Shown here: in pieces, positions 10,401 to 19,269 of the stretch
How positions within the stretch are numbered: position 1 is the stretch's first letter
Layout of the letters: the number at the start of each line of letters is the position of its first letter
Assembly: GCA_036897625.1 (NCBI GenBank)
Contig: JAYMTA010000837.1
Location: 1 to 23,749 of the forward strand
DNA length: 23,749 nt
Direction: 5' to 3'
Source: Pelargonium cotyledonis
Lineage: Eukaryota; Streptophyta; Magnoliopsida; Geraniales; Geraniaceae
The notes under the pieces: generated by a model
Seen by the model: the letters and a program-made list of their open reading frames with translations, nothing else
What the model was told of the DNA's origin: nothing
Database searches by the model: none
Position numbers and translations under genes: made by a program

Positions 10401-11930
10401 GACTTCCTTGGAAGATACAGAGAAAAAACGGAAGGCTAGTTTTAACAGACTATTGGAAATGTTGCTTTCCTTGAACTTCCCAAGTTCGCATTTTTCTTTC
10501 ACTTGTCACTTATATTTTTGGAGGCGAGATCCCTTTTTTGTTTCCCAAACTACCCCACCCCGAGCGAAAGAAAACAGAAAACGAAAACTATTTTATAGGC
10601 CGAAGGGAAGGGTAAATTAGTCATAAAAGCGAAAAGTAGAATGGAATGTTTTATTATATATGCTTTGTCCACTTCTTCTATTGGTGGGTTGCTTTGTCTT
10701 TCCTATCATGTGATCACTTTTCGTTTTTCAATGTTGAATTCAATTAACATAATAAAAGAATGATCCATAGGAAAGGCATATTTTTGCTTCTCTTTCTCAT
10801 CCCTTAAGGCTATGGTTTTGAGTGAGAGAAGATTAGCTAATCATAGAAGAAAGAGATGAGAGTCTTGTTGGTTTTGGCTGAAATGATTCTTCTTCTGTCT
10901 TTTGAAAGGACATCTTTATGGAATGGTTTGTGAGAAAGGTGCACAAATTCTCTTCCACTTGGGGAAGTCTTGGGCCTTACTATATATCCTATTATTTAAT
11001 CAAAATGTTCCATCTCCATATATACTATTATTTAATCAAAATGTTCCGTCTCCACCCATGCCGGTTAGTGTTTGAAACTTGAGTTTTTTCTTTTCCGGTC
11101 TAAACCACACAAACTCGTAGTTGACACTTTAAAAACTGTTTTATCAAACTCAGACTAAGCCTTATTCGATGATAAGTCAGAGTTAAAGCTCTTCAATCTC
11201 CCAAGTATTTGAGTCCTTAATTGGACCTCTGAGATCAACAAACCTAGGCTTGAAGTCACTTTCATGACAGACTTGGGTTATATTTCAATTAAAGAAATGA
11301 TTAACTTTGATCAATAACTGTTTGGGTGTTGGTGGGGTGGGTGGTGCTAAGCCTTAAGTCTTGTCCTTGTTGCTCACATAGATTAACCAAATGGATAAAT
11401 AAGCAAGCGCCTTGAATTATTTACTCCTGGAGCTTTTTTGTTCTCTTTGTTCTTTATGGATGAATACACGAGTGTAAATATGTTTGAGTCTAGACTAATC
11501 CTCGATGCCTTAGAAAAACTGCATTGAATCTGATTAATGTGTTGTAACATCTGCTAGTTTGGATAAAACTTCAGCAAAAACACTTCTTATGTATATAAAG
11601 AAGCAAAAGTGCATTCGAAAAGAGTCCCAATCGGATTTTCATCTGTTGAGGAGGGTGACATTTCTAATATCACTGTTTGTGATTCTTGTTGAAGAAGATC
11701 TTGATTGCATTGTGTTTGAAGAAATGCCCATAAGATCAACAAAAGTCGAAAACAGCAGTTACTGTCAAGAAGAAGAGGAGGTAGTGAAATCGGCTTATAT
11801 GATATGTGACTGTCTATAATAATGCCCCGTGAAAACCCCTTTATTTGCTCCTATCAGTTTTGGTTGTCATTGGATCATTTGTTGTGCAACTTCTTTGAAT
11901 TTCCAAGTGCCAAAACACTGATACAGAAAC
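10401..11930. other. Divergent intergenic region
   Basis: Upstream of both the small membrane gene (leftward) and MAP70 (rightward), so it should hold two promoters. I see no strong TATA box for either. It includes a 36-base tandem duplication near 10982-11053. The stretch 11559-11819 has a partly protein-like frame, Glu-rich near 11690-11790, but it lacks an ATG at its 5' end and has no recognisable match; it may be MAP70 leader or a relic. Confidence 0.5.
10982..11053. repeat. 36-base tandem duplication, two copies
   Basis: Two copies with a 36-base period. The core, starting TATTATTTAATCAAAATG, occurs at 10990-11017 and 11026-11053 with a single A-to-G difference over 28 bases; the TA-rich start of each unit differs slightly more. 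A recent local duplication in intergenic DNA. Confidence 0.82.
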
Positions 11931-14743
11931 ATGGTGGGAGCTGAAGAGCTCTCTTTTGCTCACCCCGACCCGGTTGTATTGGAGCTTAACAGTTTGCAGA
12001 ACCAGCTGAAAGGTTCAGCCTCATCTTTCTCAAAAGCAAGTTCGGGTTTATATAATGAATTCGTTGAAATCTTTATTATGCATTTTCCATTCGGACATTG
12101 TGTCCGATATAGTACAGTGATTTCAAGAGAGTTCAATATCTTTTATCATACTTATTTTTTGGAAAGTATAGCAGAGAAGGATAGAGAGTTGGGAATGGTG
12201 GAAGATGAAATCAAAGGTGTCAGAGCAACTGAAGTGCTCAAGGACAAGGCTGTGGCAGAGGTATGAGTCAAATTTGCTCACTCATAGATGGCCACAATTG
12301 CACAGCAGTTGTATATAGCATAAATGATACTTCATCCATCCCAAAATGGTCGTCCATAAGTTGGATGGAGTTCGGTTTTCTCATTTATAATCGTGTAAAA
12401 ACACTCAACGGGTTCTAACTAACTGGGCAAAATATAAAGTGCACACATTTTGGGACAATAGTTTTCAGAGGAAGTGGAAAATCGTTTTAGGACAGAGGGA
12501 GTCTATAACGTGTAATCAAGTTTTGTAAATATGCATATATGTTAAGCCACGGGAACAAGAATTATTGATCACATATTTAACCTAAAATTAGGTAAGGTTG
12601 GATTTTGGACTAATTTTGTGTATGCAAATCTGATTTATAATTTCCAGCTCAGAAATGAAGTCAGTAAATTGGATGTGAAACTTAGACTCAAAGAAAATCT
12701 TCTTCATCACAAGGTGATTTGAGATGTTACCAAGTTAACTTGAATTATATACATGTATGCTAAATTTGGTACCAAATTTGTCCTGAAATGACTACATGCA
12801 GAATCTTGAACTCAAGAAACTTTCAAGCGAAAAGAAAGATGCATTGGCTTCACAATACGCTGCAGAAGCAACGCTTAGAAGGGTTTATGCAGAGCAAAAA
12901 GATACCGACTCTATTCCTCTCGAGTTCATCATTGCTCCTCTCGAGGCTGAGATAAAAATATGCAAAAACGAGGTATGGAGATGCTTTGAAAATCATCTCA
13001 ATACGAATGCAAAGTTAGTTACTTACCAAGGCATGGCTTCTTCCCCTTCTGGCCTCTTTAGGTAGCAGCACTGTTGGAAGATAACAAGGCTCTGGAACGA
13101 CTCACCAAGTCGAAAGAGTCAGCTTTAATAGAAACAGAGATGATTTTGCAAAGTGCTCTTGAAAGGACTTTGATTGTAGAGGAGATTCAAAACCAAAACA
13201 TTGAGCTGAGGAGACGCATTGAGATCTGTCAGGTGAGTTTCCATAAGATTGTGTTAAACTTTTTACATACTGAAACAGAATGAAATAACCAAATTGCATA
13301 TAAACTACACACAGGAGGAGAACAGGAACCTTGAGAAAACCAATCGCCAAAAGGCTGTAGAAGTTGCAAAGCTTGGCCAAACCATCCCGGAACTTGAAGA
13401 GGCTATTCTAGCTGGCGGGGCTGCTGCAAATACCATCCGGGACTACCAACGAAAGATTTCTGAACTAAATGTTAGTCGGAAATTCATGCTTTTATGTGCT
13501 TACATATTGGCATGTTTTTAACAGGGCTGTATGATAATTTGCTGATAGTTAGCATAATTTCTCAGAAGGAGAAGAGGACTCTTGAGCGGGAGCTTGCCAG
13601 AGTTAAAGTTTCAGCTAATCGAGTTGCAACTGTGGTGGCGAATGAGTGGAAGGATGAAAATGACAAAGTTATGCCAGTTAAGAAATGGCTACAAGAGAGA
13701 AGATTGTTGCAGGTACTTAATATCCTAAATGCTGAAGACCTAAACAGGAAAAACTAACTTAAATTTCAAACATGGCTAAGAGTTAATTTTTTAACACAAA
13801 AATGTCCGTTTGCATTGTGCATATGAAGGCAGAGATGCAAAGACTAAAAGACAAGTTAGTTGTATCTAATAGAACAGCAAATGCAGAAGCACAACAGAAG
13901 GTGAAAGTTTAGATTATCATTTTATCTCTATAGACTAGAATCACTCTACATTATATCACTGCTAATGTAAGTAAATATCAGGATACCTTAAAGCTGAGGC
14001 TAAAAACATTGGAGGAAGGCTTGAAGCACGTGTCAAGTTTCACCATCAATCCTGGGTGTCTCGGAACAGGCAAATCAAACAACATCTTGGGATTCTTGAC
14101 AAGCAATGGTGGACTGAGAAAGAGATCTACATTACTCTCGGGAAGTGCAGAGAACGAATCAGCCAATGCTGCTTGGCAACTAAGAAATGACAATAGTTTG
14201 AAAAAGAAGTTTGCTTCTGGAGATAATACGCTCGAAAGAAGTATTTGGGCATCTAGAAGCAAGATTGTTGATAGCATTGGACAGGAGAATACAAAATTGA
14301 TGGCAAATGAGGACACTGGTGAGAATGATAGAGAGTCGCAAAGAGAAAGTAGTGCTAGTTCTGATAACGAAGACGTGGTATCGGGGTTTCTGTATGATAG
14401 ACTTCAAAAAGAAGTCATCAGTTTGAGGAAGCACTGCGAGTTAAAAGACAATACTTTGGACGCTAAAGATCAAGAAATCAAGGTAAAGCATCGGGAAAAG
14501 ATAAACGCAACTATCTATATGGGTTTGTGCACTTGAAGTTTTGAACTTGTGAGTTGAATATGTTACATAAATGTTTTTCAGATGCTCATGAAGAAGGTTG
14601 AAGCACTGGCAAAGGCGATTGAAGTGGAGTATAAAAAGTTGAAGAGAGAAGCAGCAGCAAGAGAAAAGGAAGCTGTATCAGCAAATGCGGATGCTAACAG
14701 AAAGAACAGAAACATCAACCCTTCAAGAAGATTCGTAATTTAA
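11931..14743 (+). CDS. MAP70.5: Microtubule-associated protein 70-5-like (MAP70-5)
   Basis: Ten exons give 537 residues: 11931-12012, 12175-12260, 12648-12713, 12802-12972, 13062-13232, 13315-13470, 13566-13712, 13829-13900, 13982-14482 and 14582-14743. All introns are GT-AG; the first is phase 1, the rest phase 0. MAP70 proteins are plant-specific coiled-coil proteins that bind cortical microtubules; Arabidopsis MAP70-5 (about 513 residues) helps organise microtubules and secondary wall pattern. The start, MVGAEELSFAHPDPVVLELN, matches the short N-terminus of MAP70-5 and not the longer MAP70-1 to -4. Most of residues 15-330 is heptad-like coiled coil, including EKRTLERELARVKVSANRV and ANEWKDENDKVMPVKKWL. 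A Ser/Asn-rich linker (about 330-450) precedes FLYDRLQKEVISLRKHCELK and the last helix KKVEALAKAIEVE. Intron 1 is stop-free and a multiple of three; intron 2 carries a MITE. Confidence 0.93.
12328..12505. mobile_element. Stowaway-like MITE in MAP70 intron 2
   Basis: A roughly 178-base insertion bounded by TA. The left end reads ACTTCATCCATCCCAAAA, and the reverse complement of the right end reads AGACTCCCTCTGTCCTAAAA. Both are degraded forms of the CTCCCTCCGTCCCAAAA terminus of plant Stowaway elements, which are short non-autonomous relatives of Tc1/mariner transposons. It codes for nothing and lies entirely within the intron at 12261-12647, so the protein is unaffected. Confidence 0.62.
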
Positions 14744-15110
14744 ATGAAATACCTAAGATTCGTACGGCAGAATGTTGAAGATGATCTGGAACTCAACTGT
14801 GGTTATAATAAAGTTGTATTTCATTGCTTGGGATTTGAATATATGATGCTCAAAGATTTGTAATCCTGTATAAAACACTAGTTGTTGAAACAGTTAATTA
14901 AATGGAAAATGAAGTGACAATCATACAAGAGCTTGGATAATGGACAAATTTCTAATCTTACTGGCAAGTGATTTATGTAATTTTCAACATTACAAAGCTT
15001 TTTTTGGATGAACACCAAAACTTCCAAATGATAAAATCTCAGTATGAACAGTTTCAAGATGGCATATTTTGGGGTCAAAATGTTGCAAAGCAAGTAATTG
15101 AGTAATGCAC
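14744..15110. other. Shared 3' region of two convergent genes
   Basis: This 367-base AT-rich gap holds the 3' UTRs of MAP70 (from the left) and SecE1 (from the right). No other gene is seen. The minus-strand frame at 14878-15093 is low-complexity. Confidence 0.65.
14807..14812 (+). terminator. Poly(A) signal of the MAP70 gene
   Basis: AATAAA lies 64 bases beyond the TAA stop and is followed by T-rich DNA, so it is a likely 3' end signal. It leaves about 300 bases to the stop codon of the convergent SecE1 gene. Confidence 0.5.
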
Positions 15111-15614
15111 TTATCCAAAGAAATCCTGCACGCCTCTACCGGCAAAAACCTTGTCGGAGAGCTCGGCCAAAACGGCATTGACAGTGAGCAAAACGACACT
15201 GGAGCCGGCAATGACTCCGAGCACCACCCCGGTTGTCCCCAGAACCTTCCCGAACGCCGGCCACTCGATCTCCTTGATCTCCTCCGCGACTCCGCTCCAG
15301 AAATCCACTTCTCCTTTCTCACTCATGGTCTTCTTCAGCTCTTTAATCTCCGCTCCCAATTCCGCCAAATCGTCGGCTGGTTTGGGCTCGGACTCGTCCG
15401 GAGCGGTTACGATCTCGGATTGGGTCTTTTCTTGGCTCTCTTCGATGGCCTTGACGGTGGAGAATCGGCTTCTTCTGGTGAACGTGAGGGGCGGCTTTAG
15501 AGTGAGGTCGTCGGTAGGTTTGATGTACAGAGAGGAGATATTGAGGCGGGAGGGTTTAGTCGGCGGCGAGATGGAGGATGTTGCCGGCAACTGGAGGGAC
15601 ATCCGGAGAGCCAT
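15111..15614 (-). CDS. SECE1: Plastid preprotein translocase subunit SecE1
   Basis: A single-exon gene for 167 residues; Arabidopsis SECE1 is about 177. It encodes the small subunit of the plastid Sec translocase, which works with SCY1 and SecA to insert or move proteins at the thylakoid membrane. Residues 1 to about 52 are rich in Ser, Thr, Pro and Arg with few acidic residues, as expected of a chloroplast transit peptide, with a likely cleavage zone near SRFSTVKA. An acidic linker runs from 58 to 95. The SecE core follows: the amphipathic, highly conserved EEIKEIEWPAFGKVL at 111-125, then one membrane span at about 126-150. The single span distinguishes it from three-span bacterial SecE of the E. 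coli type. The first ATG gives a complete transit peptide. Codons are GC-rich relative to flanks, creating long shadow frames on the plus strand. Confidence 0.93.
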   Translation of the reverse strand: MALRMSLQLPATSSISPPTKPSRLNISSLYIKPTDDLTLKPPLTFTRRSRFSTVKAIEESQEKTQSEIVTAPDESEPKPADDLAELGAEIKELKKTMSEKGEVDFWSGVAEEIKEIEWPAFGKVLGTTGVVLGVIAGSSVVLLTVNAVLAELSDKVFAGRGVQDFFG

Positions 15615-15784
15615 TTCTTTTTCCTTTTTTTTCGTTTAGTTGCTCGATAACTGTGTGGTGTCGATCGGTTATTTTAGAGATTTCAGATAAGAGTGGGACT
15701 GGGCTAAACTTGACTGCAGCATTTCTGGGCCGGCCCACTTATATTAGAAGCCCAATTTCCATATCCATATGAATATATTTATAA

Positions 15785-16179
15785 GGAAAAAGGTCCAAAA
15801 TGGTAACGAACTAACCCGTTCCTGTCATTTTGGTCCTAAACTATCAAATGTATCGTTTTAGTCCAAAAGATAGGCGAAACAGTCGTTATAGTCCAAATGT
15901 TTCAAAAAAACCGAGACTTATTAGGACATTCTGTTAAAATCATTGACGGAATCTTTAAATTGCCATTAAAAATATGTTTTCAAAAAATTCATGTCATCAA
16001 GACTTAATGGAGTCTGTCAGTATTTTGACAGAATGTCCTGACGGAGCTCAGTTTTCGGGAACGTTTGAACTATAACAGCTCTTTCGCCTAACATTTAGAC
16101 TAAAAATGACACGTTTGTTAGTTCATGAACCAAAATAGCACGAACTAGATAGTTCATGTAACATTTTGGACATTTATCC
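15785..16179. mobile_element. Near-palindromic foldback/MITE element
   Basis: A 395-base element whose two halves are imperfect reverse complements. The left arm starts GGAAAAAGGTCCAAAATGG; the reverse complement of the right end reads GGATAAATGTCCAAAATGT. Similarity continues through TAGGCGAAA/TTAGGCGAAA and GGACATTCTGT on both arms, giving arms of roughly 185 bases around a short centre. Flanks are TATTTATAA (15776-15784) and TATTTATAT (16180-16188), 8 of 9 identical, as expected of the 9-base target duplication made by Mutator-like transposases, although an 8-base hAT duplication also fits. It codes for nothing. It lies about 170 bases upstream of the SecE1 start codon, on the promoter side. 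Confidence 0.82.
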
Positions 16180-16465
16180 TATTTATATAAGGTAAGTTAT
16201 TCAATTTTATCCTAAATTCTCATTGTTCGGCCCAATTTAAATTATGAACTTCTTTTGACAAGATAAATAGTCTCTAAACTTTCATTCTGCCTGAAATCTT
16301 ATTCAAGTTGGATTCTGCAAATAGTATCCATAATAACATCTGACATAACATCTTGAAAAGCTGAAAATTGCTCTTTACAAACTAAACTAAAACTCATATA
16401 TAGAATCCAGAGCTTAAAAACTGATCTGGAAACAGAACACACACAACATATGTACATATATATGT

Positions 16466-16693
16466 TCAGTAATTATGAATCTCTGGAATGGCAGACAAAA
16501 ATGGCTGCCATTTTCTTGGCGATCGAAGAACAACAACTCGGTGGGATCGGACAACAGAAGCTGCTTTAGATTTAAAGTTGACAGCCCTTTGCTTCAGCAA
16601 TTCCAGCTGCAGCTTAGTCATCACTATCTTGACCTTCCTTGGTTTCTTCTCCGAAGATGATTTTGATGAAGAACAGAACATGCAATTCCCCAT
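16466..16693 (-). CDS. Small MGNC protein, probably lipid-anchored
   Basis: A single-exon gene for 75 residues. I start at the ATG at 16693 because it gives MGNCMFCSSS, a classic N-myristoylation site (Gly2) with nearby Cys4 and Cys7 able to be palmitoylated, implying attachment to the plasma membrane. The frame continues upstream to an ATG at 16822, but that lies before the TATA box. The body is very basic, with KKPRKVKIVMTKLQLELLKQ at 16-35, and ends KWQPFLSAIPEI. That ending recalls a W-x-P-x-L-x-x-I-P-E tail in some small plant proteins, though I cannot name the family securely. Possible roles in signalling are only inference. Confidence 0.7.
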   Translation of the reverse strand: MGNCMFCSSSKSSSEKKPRKVKIVMTKLQLELLKQRAVNFKSKAASVVRSHRVVVLRSPRKWQPFLSAIPEIHNY

Positions 16694-16751
16694 ATTGTAC
16701 GTACTAATTATCTGAATATTGGAAAATAAATCACAGCCCGATCCATCTGCA

Positions 16752-16760
16752 TATTTATAC
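16752..16760 (-). promoter_or_regulatory. TATA box of the MGNC gene
   Basis: On the minus strand GTATAAATA lies about 60 bases upstream of the ATG at 16693, predicting a leader of roughly 30 bases. This supports the 16693 start over the upstream in-frame ATG at 16822. Confidence 0.6.
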
Positions 16761-17471
16761 GTTTTATCAGAGAATCGCAACTCTAAACGTGCGAACCATG
16801 AAGCACTTAAATTATAGTACAAGGGAAGTCAATGGTATGGCCTTGGGGTATGAAATATGGACCGACATTTATTAAGAATATAAGTCAAAAAGGTTCAATA
16901 TTCATTGCACCCTCAGAGGATAAACATTTTTATGTGCAAAGTCAGCTCCGTCCTTACACGACAATTGACATATATTGTTTATGAATTGCAGAGGTCCCCA
17001 AGTCAAATTTGTTGCGTTCTTTTTGTCCAAACTAAGTTTTGGGGACGACAATGGACATTTCAATATTTAACAAAAAAAACTTCACCAACATAATTAATGG
17101 TTGCATCAGCACAGTGTTAAATTACGTAGCATTAATTAAAAATGATGTATGTGGGGTTTAATTTGTGGAGTATATTTGGCCTACCAAAAATTAATGCTAC
17201 GTAATAATGTATATGTGTATATTGTTCAATCAGCAAATTATATAGACGAATAAGTTGTTAAGAGTATATTCGAAACAAGAGCCACCTACCATATGATACA
17301 CAAATATAAAGATCATATGGGGTTTGGTTTTTAAAGGTTATTTTGATGATCATATTTGTTGAACATATATAATATGTTGTATATTAATTTATCGGATGAA
17401 AGGACAAAAATTCGAGTCAAAATGGTAGAGTTGGATCCAATTGAGTTTGTAAGGTTGGTGCTTTTGAATAG
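16761..17471. other. Intergenic region with a hairpin
   Basis: No gene is supported. The left end is promoter of the MGNC gene. A perfect 17-base inverted repeat at 17121-17205 is listed separately. The frames at 16905-17093 and 17356-17565 are short, and the latter runs into the retroposon. Confidence 0.55.
17121..17205. repeat. Perfect 17-base inverted repeat
   Basis: ATTACGTAGCATTAATT at 17121-17137 is matched exactly by its reverse complement at 17189-17205, with a 51-base spacer. The arms are not simple AT repeats. This could be a tiny MITE, a hairpin RNA or a paired protein-binding site. No clear target duplication flanks it. Confidence 0.85.
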
Positions 17472-17486
17472 AAAAACAAAAATATT

Positions 17487-18226
17487 TTTGAGCGGGTGTT
17501 TAGATCATCTAATTGCAAATAAAGGCGAAGGCCACGATTACAAAGCAAAAACCAAATCAACTTAAAAAAGAAAAATTAAAACCGACCTAAAAACAACGAT
17601 ACAAGCAAAAGCAAAAACGAAACCGACCTAACTAAGCAAACCTACAAACTAAACCGACTAAAACAGAAAAAAATCAAAGCTAAAGTGCCCACCCAGAGAG
17701 AAACTTAGAAGACAAATAAGGGCCCTAGTGTAAACACCTTACCCCATTCGTTCCTAAGCCAGAAGCCAAGGCGCTCGTGACGCAGACCACCACAACGCCG
17801 ACATCCTTTTGAGTCAGACCACTGCTACACGCCAGTTCCAGACCCTGACTCTATCCTGAATTCGCGGACATCCTTCGATGAATCAAACCACCTGCTACAC
17901 GCCAATCTCGAAAGCTAATTCTATCCCGAGATTGCGGAATCTTCCCGAACCAAACCGCTTGTAACACAAGCCAAAACATGAACGGAGTACCCTCCTCACA
18001 CAGCAACTGCATACCCAGACTTGCAAGCGCAAGCAACTCCATCGACTCTCCATCTCAATGAGAAAGCCACTTGATCTTAGAAGAAACTGAGTTTATACCA
18101 GGGAAGGTGATTGAGTCACCGCCGATCCGCAACGACTAACCGGCGGTGGCTCAACGAAAATCATTGAGGAAGAAACTAGCAACGGCGGCAGCGGTTAGGG
18201 TTTCCAGAGAGAAAATTAGAAGACAA
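17487..18226 (-). mobile_element. Retroposon-like insertion with 15-base direct repeats
   Basis: A 740-base insertion between two perfect copies of AAAAACAAAAATATT (17472-17486 and 18227-18241). It is clearly more GC-rich than its flanks between 17690 and 18210. On the minus strand it starts with DNA like AACCCTAACCGCTGCCGCC and ends T-rich, with a short T run next to the left repeat (plus strand), consistent with a minus-oriented non-LTR retroposon having a very short A tail. The longest minus frame (18042-17851, 63 codons) includes RDWRVAGGLIHRRMSANS and is not recognised. It also contains imperfect internal tandem repeats. The A-rich flanking repeat weakens its value as a target duplication. 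Confidence 0.55.
17800..17985. repeat. Imperfect tandem repeats inside the retroposon
   Basis: Units of about 67-70 bases at 17800-17866 and 17867-17936, both starting GACATCCTT and sharing TGCTACACGCCA and CTCTATCC/TTCTATCCC blocks. A decayed third partial unit from 17937 has CCGCTTGTAACACAAGCC. Unit lengths are not multiples of three, so the repeat is unlikely to be selected for coding. Confidence 0.65.
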
Positions 18227-18241
18227 AAAAACAAAAATATT

Positions 18242-19254
18242 AGTTTGGTGTCAAATAATAATTTTTTATAAGATCAATTAAAATAATTATAACTCTTTTT
18301 GGATTGAGACATATATTAACAAAATTAATGCCCAAATATACAATTTTCCAATTATGGTAGCTAGAACACAACATCTCATATGCTTTTGTAGAAGATAAAC
18401 TTAATAGTCACTAACATTGGTTTCTGAAAATGTCGAACTACAAGTCGGCAAAATGTATATTGGCTGGAAGTTCTTGTTTTTGCCACATTAACTATCAAGT
18501 TGGAAGTAGTACTGTTGCAAAACAGCACTTAAGTCTATAAATTCTTTTTTTAATTGAACTTATGATTTATATGTTTAAGTGAGGAATTAGCAAATAATGA
18601 TTGCACTAATGTGTTTCTTTCTTAAGTGAGTTTATTGTTTATTTTAGTGTTTTGTATCATAAACATAAAAAATTGAAGCCATTGATTTTCTGTAATGAAG
18701 TAATTTATTGGTATATCAATGTTCACATTTTTATTTCGCCACAAGCTTGAAAAATTGTTTGAGACAGTCTTGTAGAGACAAGAATTCAATTTATCAAGGA
18801 TATATAAGGAATTTGTTTATTCATGCTCTCAAAAACATAAACTAAAAGATCATTTCTCTCTTCACTCTTACAACTTTTAACAGGTGTAACGTGTCGTGTA
18901 AGTTTACATTGCGTTAGAGATAAAACATATGATCATGTCGGTGTCAACACAAACACGACACATGTAGTGTATAATAATATTAGCATGCAACATTCGTGTT
19001 ACCATTATAATAGTAGAGATAGTGATAATATCAATTAATGTTGCTTCTCTTTTTAATCGGCAACATGTACTTTATATTTCATGTAGAGTAACAAAAAATA
19101 AAGAACAAAGTGTGGTTGGAAACCAACAGTACAAAACCCAGCAATTATAGAAAAGAAATTATGGAAAGAGAAGATCAGGTGGAAAAAAATTAGATAGAAA
19201 AACCATTGCAGAGATTGGTAAATGATTAACCAATACTGAAATTCAAAAGCAATG
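18242..19254. other. AT-rich DNA between two retroposons
   Basis: No gene is seen. The stretch 18880-18965 has GTGTCGTGT and its reverse complement ACACGAC in the style of a common dispersed plant repeat. The rest is AT-rich without an open frame of note. Confidence 0.55.
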
Positions 19255-19269
19255 ACATATTATTTTAAT

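Noticed and set aside
10401..10502. N-terminal extension of the small membrane protein to 123 residues
   Set aside because: The extended frame starts with GTG, not ATG, and the sequence before the ATG at 10400 looks like leader.
10231..10620. Lys/Arg-rich plus-strand frame of 129 codons
   Set aside because: Its first part is antisense to the membrane protein and its composition is implausible; the minus-strand frame has clear membrane spans and a good start.
15105..15639. Two long plus-strand open frames opposite SecE1
   Set aside because: They are shadows of the GC-rich SecE1 coding region; the minus-strand product matches a known family from end to end and these do not.
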